Source of the DNA: a bacterium
GTDB lineage: Bacteria > Pseudomonadota > Gammaproteobacteria > Burkholderiales > Burkholderiaceae_C
DNA: 32,019 nt
NCBI GenBank assembly: GCA_030824555.1
Contig: JAVBXK010000112.1
Location: 1-32,019 of the forward strand
Direction of reading: 5' to 3'
How positions within the stretch are numbered: position 1 is the first letter of the stretch; each line of letters begins with the position of its first letter. Under the pieces are notes generated by a model. The model saw nothing but the letters and a program-made list of their open reading frames with translations. It did no database searches and had not been told where the DNA came from. Positions 25,193-32,019 of this stretch are shown one piece after another. Position numbers and translations under genes: made by a program.

Positions 25193-27340
25193 TCAGGCCT
25201 GTGCGCGGTCGGCAGCAGGCAAGCGGTCAAGCCAGTCTTGCAAGGCTTTGCCATGCAAAGGGCGGCTGCCCAGGTAGCCTTGCATCACATCGCAACCCAG
25301 GCGGGTGATGGTGCCTTTTTCGGCCTCTGTCTCCACGCCTTCGGCGGTCACCATCAGTCCGAGGCCATGACCCATTTCGACCATGGCATGCACCAGTCGC
25401 TGGGTACCGGGCGAGGCGTCTACCTTGTCAATGAAGCTGCGGTCAATCTTCAGCTCGGTCACCGGCATTTGTTGCAGGTACGCCAATGACGAATAGCCGG
25501 TGCCAAAGTCGTCAATGGACAGCGGCAGCCCGATGTCGCGCAGCGCATGCAACAAGGCAATGCTGCGCCGGGTGTCGTCCATCAGCCCGCTTTCGGTGAT
25601 CTCAAGGCGCAGCCGCTTGGGGTTGATGCCACTGGCGCACACCATGTCTTTCACACGCACGGCAAAACTGGGGTCTTGCAGGTCACGGGTGCTCACGTTG
25701 ACGGCAATGCTCAGGTGTGGGTAGGGCGTGGCCCAACTGGACAGTGTGGCCAGCGCCTGTTGCAGCATCCACTGCGTGACCAGCGTGATGTGGCCCGTTT
25801 GCTCGGCAAAGGGCACAAATTCTGCCGGCGACACGAATCCGCGCACTGGGTGTTGCCAACGCACCAACGCCTCGACCCCAATGGCCTGTCCTGTTGCCAA
25901 AGAAAACTTGGGTTGCAGCCACATTTGCAATTGGTTGTCGGCCACGGCGGCGCGCAGGTCGGTCACCAAACCCAGGTGGCCCACGCGGGCCGCTTCCTGG
26001 GCCTCGCTGTACCAGGCATGTGTTTGGGCGCTGCGCTTGGCCGCATGCAAGGCAATTTCGGCATTGCGCAACAAAGTTTCCACGGGTTGTTCGGTGCCTG
26101 CCTCGCCAAAGTCGGCAAAACCGACTACCAGGTTCAAGTCCACCAGTTGGCCGCTGCACGAGACGGGGGCTTCCACGACGTGTTCAAGTTGCGTCAGCAG
26201 GGCTTGTGCATCGTGGCGACTGGTCGTGCCAAACCAGATGGCAAACGTGCCGCCAGCCAGCCTGGCCAACACCGGTTCGGGTGATATCAGCCCATCTGCG
26301 GCGGCGCTCGCCACAACTGTACGAGCGCGTTCTGCCAGCGCCAGAATCAGGCTGTCGCCCGTTGTATAGCCCAAGGTTTCGTTCACTACTTTCAGCCTGG
26401 CCAGATCGAGCAGGGCCAGTGTGTTATGTCGGGCTTTGCCTGCTTGAGCGGGTTGAAGCAGAGCAGCGCGGTTGGGCAAGCCTGTCAGGCTGTCTTCAAA
26501 TGCCTGCTGGCTGATCTGTCTTTCGCGCTGAGACACCGTGTCGGCCATGGTGTTGAGGGCTTCACCCACACGGTCAACTTCTTGCAGGCCGGTGGCCTCG
26601 ATCAGGTGGCCGTAGTTGCCGGCGGCAATGTCTTTGGCTCCAGATTCCAGCCTGGCCAAAGGCATCACCACGCTGCGGGTGGTGCGCCAGCCCAGCCAAG
26701 CGGCAATGGCCACCACCAAGGCCGATACGGCGGCCATGAGCCACACGATGCGGCGCAGCATGGCCTGCGCATTGGCCAGTTGGTCTTCCACCAGTTGCCG
26801 CTCGCGTGAGAGCAGCGCGTTCGACTCCACCAGCATGGCCTTGAGAGCGGGGTTGACCTGTTCCGTCAGCGCGCGAGCCGCGGCTGCCGGGTTGTCGCCC
26901 TCTATTTCGTCAACGGTGGCAATGAAGGCGTCGGCATAAATGGCACGGCACGCCACCAGGCGTTTCAATGTTTCCTGCTGCTGCGCATCGGCCAAGTCAT
27001 GGCCTAGGGTGGCGATGATGCCGTCGATGCGACGGTTCTGTTCGTCCACGTCCGCGTATTCGGCCACGCGTGTGTCGCGTGGTGCATTCAGCAGGCGAAT
27101 GAATGAAACGCCTACACCTTCAATTTGCAACGACAACGCCTGCACGCGCAGCAGGCGTTGCATGTCTTGTGTGGCGAAACGCTCGGCACCGTCACCAACC
27201 AACTTCAAAGGGACAGCCGCTTGCATCAGGGCAATCAGCATCAGTGTGACCAGCGCGCCAAACCCCAAAGCCAATCGCCGCCCCATGCGCTTGGGCCACC
27301 ATTGGTTTCCGGCACTGGTCGGCCTGGGTTTGATGTTCAA
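25193..27340 (-). CDS. Membrane GGDEF(degenerate)-EAL protein, probable cyclic-di-GMP phosphodiesterase
   Basis: 715 residues. The layout is a first membrane helix (about 24-46), a helical periplasmic sensor of ~160 residues, a second helix (about 195-217), HAMP-like linker, a GGDEF domain (about 275-440) whose motif is AGGTFA (GGTFA at 363-367) and so lacks the catalytic acidic residues, and an EAL domain (about 450-705) with intact EALVRW (490), NVSTRDL, EITESG, DDFGTGYSS (610), LKIDRSF and AEGVET. It is therefore predicted to degrade rather than make cyclic-di-GMP, with the dead GGDEF perhaps binding GTP. The first start is a TTG at 27340 with CAGGT upstream; an ATG at 27286 is an alternative. 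It follows the anti-sigma gene by 68 bases on the same strand, so it may be the third gene of the sigma operon, and it ends with a terminator. Confidence 0.9.
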   Translation of the reverse strand: MNIKPRPTSAGNQWWPKRMGRRLALGFGALVTLMLIALMQAAVPLKLVGDGAERFATQDMQRLLRVQALSLQIEGVGVSFIRLLNAPRDTRVAEYADVDEQNRRIDGIIATLGHDLADAQQQETLKRLVACRAIYADAFIATVDEIEGDNPAAAARALTEQVNPALKAMLVESNALLSRERQLVEDQLANAQAMLRRIVWLMAAVSALVVAIAAWLGWRTTRSVVMPLARLESGAKDIAAGNYGHLIEATGLQEVDRVGEALNTMADTVSQRERQISQQAFEDSLTGLPNRAALLQPAQAGKARHNTLALLDLARLKVVNETLGYTTGDSLILALAERARTVVASAAADGLISPEPVLARLAGGTFAIWFGTTSRHDAQALLTQLEHVVEAPVSCSGQLVDLNLVVGFADFGEAGTEQPVETLLRNAEIALHAAKRSAQTHAWYSEAQEAARVGHLGLVTDLRAAVADNQLQMWLQPKFSLATGQAIGVEALVRWQHPVRGFVSPAEFVPFAEQTGHITLVTQWMLQQALATLSSWATPYPHLSIAVNVSTRDLQDPSFAVRVKDMVCASGINPKRLRLEITESGLMDDTRRSIALLHALRDIGLPLSIDDFGTGYSSLAYLQQMPVTELKIDRSFIDKVDASPGTQRLVHAMVEMGHGLGLMVTAEGVETEAEKGTITRLGCDVMQGYLGSRPLHGKALQDWLDRLPAADRAQA

Positions 27341-27408
27341 AATGGGTACCTGCTGAACGGTGAGTTGCGGGTTGAACCTTGGCCAGAAGTTTGTGACGTG
27401 AATGCGTG

Positions 27409-28047
27409 TTACCAGCGCAGCAGACGTGGCCCCAGCGCAGCCCCCAGCGCAGCGGGCACCAACATGCCCAGGCCGTTCCAGACCAACAAAAACGGCGCGT
27501 CCAGTTCAGGGCAGTGAATGGCATACACAAAAGCCCCTGCAGCCCCGGCCAGCAAACCTGCACAACCGCCTGCTGGCGCCAGGCGAGTAGGGGCGAGACC
27601 CTTCAGCGCCCAGAAACTGGCTATGAACACGGGTACGCCGATGAGCGCAATGTTGGCCGTGCACACCTGCCACGTGGTGCCCAGCACCAGGGCCGCGCGG
27701 TCAGGTGGAGCCGCATTGGCCAGTGCCACCGCAGCGAGGAGACTCATGGCCAGAGCAGGGGCAGCCAGACCGGCAGCCAGGTGCCCCGTGTCCATGCCAG
27801 GGCGCGCCAGGCGCAACACCAGTAGCAGACTGATAACGCCCACCACACCGGGAAACGCAAACTTCACCCACAGCATGGGGTTGCCCAGTACCTGCAGCAA
27901 ATCGGGCCGAATGCCAAAGTCCAGCATGATGACAAAGGCCACAGGCAGGCTGAGCGCCATGGCTTTCGCAAGCCGCCGCTCAGGCACGTTGGGCTGGACG
28001 GGCTCGGCCCCTGTGGCCAGCATGACAATGAAGTCGTCGGTTTTCAT
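27409..28047 (-). CDS. nrsF: DUF1109 membrane anti-sigma factor, NrsF-like
   Basis: 212 residues, DUF1109/NrsF family: a short cytoplasmic N-terminus ([26 protein letters not shown]) and about six hydrophobic helices, beginning [15 protein letters not shown] and ending [37 protein letters not shown]. In Caulobacter the family member holds an ECF sigma factor inactive at the inner membrane until metal or redox stress. Two conserved-looking cysteines (in WQVC and in AIHCPE) near the outer ends of helices are candidates for metal or thiol sensing. Its ATG overlaps the sigma stop by four bases (28044-28047), the usual coupling of sigma and anti-sigma pairs. The call rests on topology, motifs and this coupling. 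Confidence 0.9.
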   Translation of the reverse strand: MKTDDFIVMLATGAEPVQPNVPERRLAKAMALSLPVAFVIMLDFGIRPDLLQVLGNPMLWVKFAFPGVVGVISLLLVLRLARPGMDTGHLAAGLAAPALAMSLLAAVALANAAPPDRAALVLGTTWQVCTANIALIGVPVFIASFWALKGLAPTRLAPAGGCAGLLAGAAGAFVYAIHCPELDAPFLLVWNGLGMLVPAALGAALGPRLLRW

Positions 28048-28601
28048 GTTGTGTGTCTCATGCTGAGGTTCATCAATGCAGCCAGGGCTTTCATGCCCCG
28101 GTGCACGCCCACCTTGATGGCAGATTCGGACATGCCCGTGGCGGCGGCGGCCTCGGAGACAGACAGGCCTTCGAGCTTGGTGTGAACGATGGGCAAGCGT
28201 TGGTTGTCGGGCAGTTGTTGCAGCAGCTTGGTCACGTCGCGCCGGGCATCAGCCGCTTCGTGGTCATTGGTGGCAAACAGGGCCATGTCGTCATCTATCG
28301 GGTCGTGCAGGGTCTCGCGGCCCGATCGGCTGCGCAGCAGGTCGATCAGCTTGTAACGCGCCATCGCGTTCACCCAGGCCGTCAGCGGTTGGTCAGACCG
28401 GTAGGTGTGGCGCTGGTTGTGTACCGCCAACAGAATGTCTTGCACAAGGTCCTCTATGTCATCAGGCAGGGTTGAAAGCCTGCGGCGCAAAAATGCCCGC
28501 AGGTGCGTGCTCAGGCCTTTCAAAAAAGCCTGGTAGGCCTGTGGATCGCCCTCCATGCCTTGCAACAGTTGCGCCCGCAGGCGCAGTTCAGCTGCTTTCA
28601 T
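28044..28601 (-). CDS. sigF: ECF-type RNA polymerase sigma factor (SigF-like)
   Basis: 185 residues from the ATG at 28601, or 198 from an ATG at 28640. Region 2 contains [24 protein letters not shown], and the promoter-melting [25 protein letters not shown]; region 4 contains [51 protein letters not shown]. It should direct RNA polymerase to the GTAACC-N16-CGAA elements in this region. I prefer 28601: an exact copy of that element (28631-28656) would start transcription around 28624, inside the first codons of the longer form, and the shorter form begins in the way I expect for the family ([23 protein letters not shown]). Neither start has a good ribosome site. It overlaps the anti-sigma gene by four bases. 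Confidence 0.93.
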   Translation of the reverse strand: MKAAELRLRAQLLQGMEGDPQAYQAFLKGLSTHLRAFLRRRLSTLPDDIEDLVQDILLAVHNQRHTYRSDQPLTAWVNAMARYKLIDLLRSRSGRETLHDPIDDDMALFATNDHEAADARRDVTKLLQQLPDNQRLPIVHTKLEGLSVSEAAAATGMSESAIKVGVHRGMKALAALMNLSMRHTT

Positions 28602-28630
28602 GTCAGCCAAAGCCACGCTCTCGGGTTGTA

Positions 28631-28656
28631 TTCGTTCCATGCGGATGGTTGGTTAC
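28631..28656 (-). promoter_or_regulatory. Predicted autoregulatory ECF sigma promoter of the sigma operon
   Basis: On the minus strand: GTAACC (28656-28651), exactly 16 bases, CGAA (28634-28631). It is identical in form to two elements on the plus strand at 28707 and 29271. The CGAA lies within codons two and three of the longest sigma reading frame, which favours the downstream start at 28601. Confidence 0.8.
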
Positions 28657-28706
28657 AGGTGCCGGATGTTTTTTCGAGAATTTTCTGATGCGATTGTGCA
28701 CAGGGT

Positions 28707-28732
28707 GTAACCGCACCACCGATTGAGCCGAA
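28707..28732 (+). promoter_or_regulatory. Predicted ECF sigma promoter of the doxX gene
   Basis: GTAACC (28707-28712), 16 bases, CGAA (28729-28732), about 45 bases before the doxX ATG. It is back to back with the sigma operon promoter (28631-28656), leaving 50 bases between the two -35 elements. Confidence 0.85.
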
Positions 28733-28777
28733 CTAGTGCCCAACCCACTCACATGTTCATTTATTACGGAGTCTTCC

Positions 28778-29251
28778 ATGAACGCAGCCTCTTCATCTCC
28801 CGCTCAACAAGCCAGACAGGCCCTGAGGCAACTTGTGTCGCTGGGTTCGCATCTCGATGTGCTTCGGCCTTTAGCCGCCTTGTTGGCTCGCCTGTATGTG
28901 GCGCAAGTGTTTTTTTGGGCAGGTCTGACCAAGCTGCGCGACTGGGAGAGCACGCTGTTTCTGTTTGCCGAAGAGTACAAGGTGCCCCTGTTGCCTCCGG
29001 CTATGGCCGCCGTCATGGGCACGGGCGGAGAGCTGGTGTTGCCTGTGCTGCTGGTGTTGGGCTTGTGCGGCCGGTTTGGTGCGCTGGGGCTGTCGGTGAT
29101 GAATGTGGTGGCTGTGATATCGCTCAGTGAGATTGCCCCCGCCGCTTTGCAGCAGCACGTTTTGTGGGGCGCATTGCTGGCAGTAGTGGCCATTTATGGC
29201 CCTGGCCCTTGGTCGTTGGACCGCTTTTTGTGTGACGAAAAAAAGTACTGA
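28778..29251 (+). CDS. DoxX-family membrane protein of the bufferin regulon
   Basis: 157 residues, a small DoxX-type four-helix membrane protein: LARLYVAQVFFWAGLTKLRDWESTLFLF (helix 1 and the conserved loop), then MAAVMGTGGELVLPVLLVLGL, ALGLSVMNVVAVISL and LLAVVAIYGPGPWSLDRFL. DoxX-like genes are frequent in bufferin/DUF692 operons (sometimes called bufD), with suggested roles in quinone or thiol redox at the inner membrane. The ATG at 28778 has GGAG at 28768-28771; a GTG at 28736 is too close to the promoter to be used. It is divergent from the sigma gene and followed by a separate promoter for bufA2. The biochemical role is unknown. Confidence 0.9.
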   Translation: MNAASSSPAQQARQALRQLVSLGSHLDVLRPLAALLARLYVAQVFFWAGLTKLRDWESTLFLFAEEYKVPLLPPAMAAVMGTGGELVLPVLLVLGLCGRFGALGLSVMNVVAVISLSEIAPAALQQHVLWGALLAVVAIYGPGPWSLDRFLCDEKKY

Positions 29252-29270
29252 TTTTTTTTTGCCTTCATCG

Positions 29271-29296
29271 GTAACCAAATCCGGCCCCGCAACGAA
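29271..29296 (+). promoter_or_regulatory. Predicted ECF sigma promoter of bufA2
   Basis: GTAACC (29271-29276), 16 bases, CGAA (29293-29296). It lies in the 153-base gap between doxX and bufA2, about 110 bases before the bufA2 ATG, and is the third exact copy of the element in the region. Confidence 0.85.
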
Positions 29297-29404
29297 TTGA
29301 CAGTCAGACCGCGCTGATGACCCAACCCACTGGGCTACGTGTTTCAGGGGTCTGTTCGGCGATTTGTTTTTTGTTCCTCAACCTGCTTACTCTGGAGTTT
29401 CCAA

Positions 29405-29698
29405 ATGACCTCAACCCAAGTCAAATCCGCTTCTTCTTTTGCCCTCTCTGCCGCGCTGATGGCACTGTCGTCTGCCACGTTTGCCGCGGATGCTCCCATG
29501 GGCTCCATGGGCAAAGCGATTGCGTCGGGCGACACCGTGCATTGCTACAACGTGCACGACTGCAAGGGCAACAGCGACTGCAAAACCACTGAGCACAGCT
29601 GCAAGGGGCAAAACGCTTGCAAAGGTCACGGTTTCAAGGCAGTCAAAGCCGATGCCTGCCTCAAGGGCAACGGCACCATTGGCGACATCAAGAGCTGA
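29405..29698 (+). CDS. bufA2: Bufferin-type metallophore precursor, six cysteines (BufA2-like)
   Basis: 97 residues. A Sec signal peptide (about 1-27, ending ATFA) precedes a mature peptide with six cysteines at 47, 53, 59, 66, 72 and 85, in the pattern HCYNVHDCKGNSDCKTTE, HSCKGQNACKGHGF, DACLKGNG; this is the BufA2 signature of evenly spaced Cys-Lys-Gly units. Presumed function: periplasmic metal (copper) sequestration after cysteine modification by the enzyme encoded directly downstream (gap eight bases). GGAG at 29394-29397 fits the ATG at 29405, so the longer frame from 29339 is rejected. It differs from the four-cysteine BufA1-like peptide at 24752 and so is probably a separate substrate class with its own enzyme. 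Confidence 0.92.
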   Translation: MTSTQVKSASSFALSAALMALSSATFAADAPMGSMGKAIASGDTVHCYNVHDCKGNSDCKTTEHSCKGQNACKGHGFKAVKADACLKGNGTIGDIKS

Positions 29699-29706
29699 TC
29701 CGAATC

Positions 29707-31389
29707 ATGAGCGTGCAACCCCACACCATTGCCACCCGCCACACCGGCTTTGGCCTGGGGTTGCGCACCCCGCACTATGCGGACTTCATTGCAGCCAGGC
29801 AGTCGTTGGACTGGTTGGAAATCATCACTGACAACTTTCTGGTGCAAGGCGGCAAGCCGTTGGTCATGCTGGACCGCATTCGGCGCGATTACCCCATGGC
29901 CATGCATGGTGTGGCCATGTCCATCGGCGCGCCGGGTGGCGTCGACCTGGACTATTTGCAGCAAGTCAAAGCCCTGGCTCAGCGTATTGAGCCTTTGTGG
30001 GTGTCTGATCACCTGTGTTGGGTGGGTCCGGGCCCCGAGCAGTTGCACGACCTTTACCCCTTGCCGTACACCGACGAGGCCGCTCGCCATGTCGTGACCC
30101 AGATTCGCCGGGCTCAGGATGTGCTGGGGCGCAGGCTGGTGCTTGAAAACGTGTCGAGCTACATCGACTACCAGCAGTCCACCGCCAACGAGTGGCAATT
30201 TCTGACCCACATTGCCAACGAGGCCGATTGCTTGCTGCTGGTGGATGTGAACAACATCTACGTCAGCAGTGTGAACCATGGCTTTGACCCGTTGGACTAC
30301 CTGCGCGCCTTGCCGGCCCACCGGGTGCAGCAGATTCACCTGGCAGGCCACTCTGACAACGGCAACCACGTGGTTGATACGCACGACCACCCAGTGGCTC
30401 CCGCCGTGTGGGATTTGTACGCCCGCGCGTGTCGTTTGTTCGGCCCCGTGGCCACCATGATCGAGCGCGATGCCCACATTCCCCCGCTGGTTGAACTGCT
30501 TGCAGAAATGGATGTGGCGCGTGTCATTGCATTGAGCAACCCGGCTGATGAATGCCATTCGGCGGCGAACGCCCACGCCATGACGCAGCGCCAGCCCCCC
30601 AAGTTGACGCCAGAAGTCCTCGCACCCAGGCTGGTTGAAGTCCAACGCCGACTGGCCGACCACATGCTGGACCGGGGTGACCCTCAGGCCAGCGGCCTGA
30701 TCAACGCCGGTGAGGGTTTTGACGTTGACCAGCGGCTGGGCATTTACCACCATGGCTACCGCGCCCGCCTGTGCGAGGTGCTGGCCGACAGCTTTGCCAA
30801 AACCTGTTTGTTCATGGGGTCTGGCACGTTTGGCGAGCACGCTGCGGCGTTTGCCGTGGCCCACCCGCCGCTGACGCGCAGCCTCAGCCGATACGGAGCC
30901 GACTTTCCTGTCTACCTGGCGGGCCTGTACCCGGCCAATCCGGAGCTTCACGAACTGGCGCAGCTTGACTGGGATTTGCGCACCTGCTTCGATGACTCTG
31001 ATGTCCCCGCGCTGAGTATCGACGCCGCACACGCAGACACTGGCAACGCCTGGCTGCAGCGCGAGCACCCGTTGCACCCCGGCCTGCGCCTGCGCGAGGC
31101 CACCACCAACGTGGTGCAGATGTGGAATGCCATTGATGCAGACCAACCTGTGCCCGAGGTTGAGTTACTGGCGAGGCCCTGCAGCATCATGGTGTGGCGC
31201 AAGGATTTGCAGCCGCACTTCCAGACCCTGGCAACGGAGCAAGCGGAATTTGTCCATCGCCTGTTGATCGGCAAATCTATACAACAGGCGTGTGACGAAC
31301 TGGCAGGCAGCGACGCCCTTCAAGATCCGGCGCAGCTGGGGGAGTGGCTCCGCGACTGGTTGAACAACGGGGTACTCAGGGCTGCTTGA
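29707..31389 (+). CDS. bufBC: Fused DUF692/MNIO enzyme and DUF2063 partner (BufB-BufC fusion, cluster 2)
   Basis: 560 residues in one uninterrupted frame. Residues ~1-285 are a DUF692/MNIO enzyme: GFGLGLRTPHY, LEIITDNFL, MAMHGVAMSIG, WVSDHLCW, LVLENVSSYID, LLVDVNNIYVSSVNHG, QIHLAGHSDNG, VDTHDHPV and MIERDAHIP. A short polar linker (about 285-315) leads into a DUF2063 domain (about 315-405) with RLGIYHHGYRARLCEVLADSF, then a C-terminal domain ending AQLGEWLRDWLNNGVL. In cluster 1 the same two parts are separate overlapping genes. The fusion would fix enzyme and peptide-presenting partner at 1:1. The start at 29707 is eight bases after the bufA2 stop with no strong ribosome site, suggesting coupling. 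The likely substrate is the six-cysteine peptide. Confidence 0.93.
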   Translation: MSVQPHTIATRHTGFGLGLRTPHYADFIAARQSLDWLEIITDNFLVQGGKPLVMLDRIRRDYPMAMHGVAMSIGAPGGVDLDYLQQVKALAQRIEPLWVSDHLCWVGPGPEQLHDLYPLPYTDEAARHVVTQIRRAQDVLGRRLVLENVSSYIDYQQSTANEWQFLTHIANEADCLLLVDVNNIYVSSVNHGFDPLDYLRALPAHRVQQIHLAGHSDNGNHVVDTHDHPVAPAVWDLYARACRLFGPVATMIERDAHIPPLVELLAEMDVARVIALSNPADECHSAANAHAMTQRQPPKLTPEVLAPRLVEVQRRLADHMLDRGDPQASGLINAGEGFDVDQRLGIYHHGYRARLCEVLADSFAKTCLFMGSGTFGEHAAAFAVAHPPLTRSLSRYGADFPVYLAGLYPANPELHELAQLDWDLRTCFDDSDVPALSIDAAHADTGNAWLQREHPLHPGLRLREATTNVVQMWNAIDADQPVPEVELLARPCSIMVWRKDLQPHFQTLATEQAEFVHRLLIGKSIQQACDELAGSDALQDPAQLGEWLRDWLNNGVLRAA

Positions 31390-31541
31390 GCCGTTTTCGG
31401 CACAGCTTGTAGGTGGGCAGCGCCTGCATTCGCGATCTTGTTCACCTTGCTGCGGTAGCATCCACCGCTTCAACTCAAAGGTTGCTCCACGGCCTGCCAG
31501 CGTGGATAGCCACGCCCAGTCAGTACCCAGGGGCTTGACGC

Positions 31542-32019
31542 ATGCAACAACTTTCTCCAGCCGGCCAACAGGCCATCAACGACGTGGCGCAACGCCATGG
31601 TTTCAGTTTCGATGCCGTGGCCACCATGCTCGATGCCGTCGTTCAGGGCAACGGCTCGATGGCGCAATTCAACCATTTCGAATTCAGTGGCTCGGGTCAG
31701 TGGATGGCGGGTGGCATGACCATGGTGTCCGACATGTTCAACAACCACCTGAAAGGCCGGGTGGACAGCCTGTGCACCGAACTGGCCAACCTGGTGGCCA
31801 ACCAGCCGGGGCTGGTGCAGCGCGGCAGCCACCAGTCTCAATCACAAAGCGGGGGGGGAGCTGGGTCGTGGCAAAACCAGTACGGCGGCAGTGGCGCTGC
31901 TTACCCCGACACAGGCACAACGGGGCAGGGGGGGCAGGGTGCAGCCAGCCTGTTTGCACCCGCCGGGCCGGATTGGTGGGGCGCGGACTTGCGCTGGCCC
32001 AACAGCACGGGTGCCCAGA
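31542..32019 (+). CDS. Unrecognised Gly/Gln/Ser-rich protein, N-terminal part (3' end outside window)
   Basis: Reading from the ATG at 31542 the frame stays open to the window end (159 codons). AGGGG at 31529-31533 fits as ribosome site. The N-terminus (MQQLSPAGQQAINDVAQRHG, then FSFDAVATMLDAVVQGNGSM) is helical, followed by FNHFEFSGSGQWMAGGMTMVSDMFNNHLKGRVDSLCTELANLV and a Gln/Ser/Gly-rich linker, then a segment with DWWGADLRWPNSTGAQ. There is no signal peptide. I have a vague memory of similar betaproteobacterial proteins that end in a SHOCT domain, but that part is not in the window and I do not claim it. It is downstream of the bufferin fusion gene by 152 bases, without a visible promoter element of the sigma type. 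Confidence 0.65.
   Translation, partial: MQQLSPAGQQAINDVAQRHGFSFDAVATMLDAVVQGNGSMAQFNHFEFSGSGQWMAGGMTMVSDMFNNHLKGRVDSLCTELANLVANQPGLVQRGSHQSQSQSGGGAGSWQNQYGGSGAAYPDTGTTGQGGQGAASLFAPAGPDWWGADLRWPNSTGAQ

Noticed and set aside
29236-29260. A-run and T-run after the doxX stop as a terminator
   Set aside because: Only A-T pairs would form the stem (no GC core); likely too unstable, although the T9 run could cause pausing.

Overview
The window looks like chromosome of a high-GC betaproteobacterium, most likely Burkholderiales and probably Comamonadaceae (Rhodoferax/Hydrogenophaga-like). This is inferred from the mix of a BMP-type purine ABC transporter, a form II RuBisCO with CbbR/CbbQ/CbbO, and bufferin-type metallophore genes, together with strong GC-ending codon use. 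No rRNA, tRNA, IS element, integrase or CRISPR array is visible. No gene-free stretch exceeds about 250 bases.

Region 1 (1-8385) is nucleobase/nucleoside uptake and salvage. After the 3' end of a LysR regulator come a double-ATPase ABC protein, two permeases and a BMP-family lipoprotein, closed by a strong terminator. An adenine/adenosine deaminase with its own hairpin terminator follows, then a second, non-lipidated BMP-family binding protein and dCTP deaminase (dcd). Region 2 (8390-14262) is mixed housekeeping: a PAS-GGDEF-EAL protein, an RhlE-like DEAD-box helicase, ApaH, and a CNNM/CorC-type membrane protein.

Region 3 (14222-20570) is a compact form II carbon-fixation locus: divergent cbbR, cbbM, cbbQ and cbbO. 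Two perfect hexanucleotide arrays lie here, (AGCACC)8 read on the cbbR strand and abutting the cbbR start codon, and (GCCAAC)15 just before the cbbQ ribosome site. In the sense strand both have the same base composition (A2C3G1).

Region 4 (20679-31389) is the most interesting part. It holds two bufferin systems, that is, metal-binding ribosomal peptides modified by a DUF692/MNIO enzyme with a DUF2063 partner, built around an ECF sigma factor and its DUF1109/NrsF-type membrane anti-sigma factor. On the minus strand are sigma, anti-sigma, a GGDEF(degenerate)-EAL protein, a terminator, then bufA1, a secreted thioredoxin-like protein, bufB, bufC and a chemoreceptor. On the plus strand are a DoxX-like protein, bufA2 (six cysteines) and a natural bufB-bufC fusion. 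I find the element GTAACC-N16-CGAA exactly three times (before sigma, doxX and bufA2) and once with one mismatch (before bufA1), always in the right orientation. This suggests one metal/envelope-stress regulon controlling both peptide systems and its own sigma factor.

The window ends inside a gene for an unrecognised Gly/Gln-rich protein.
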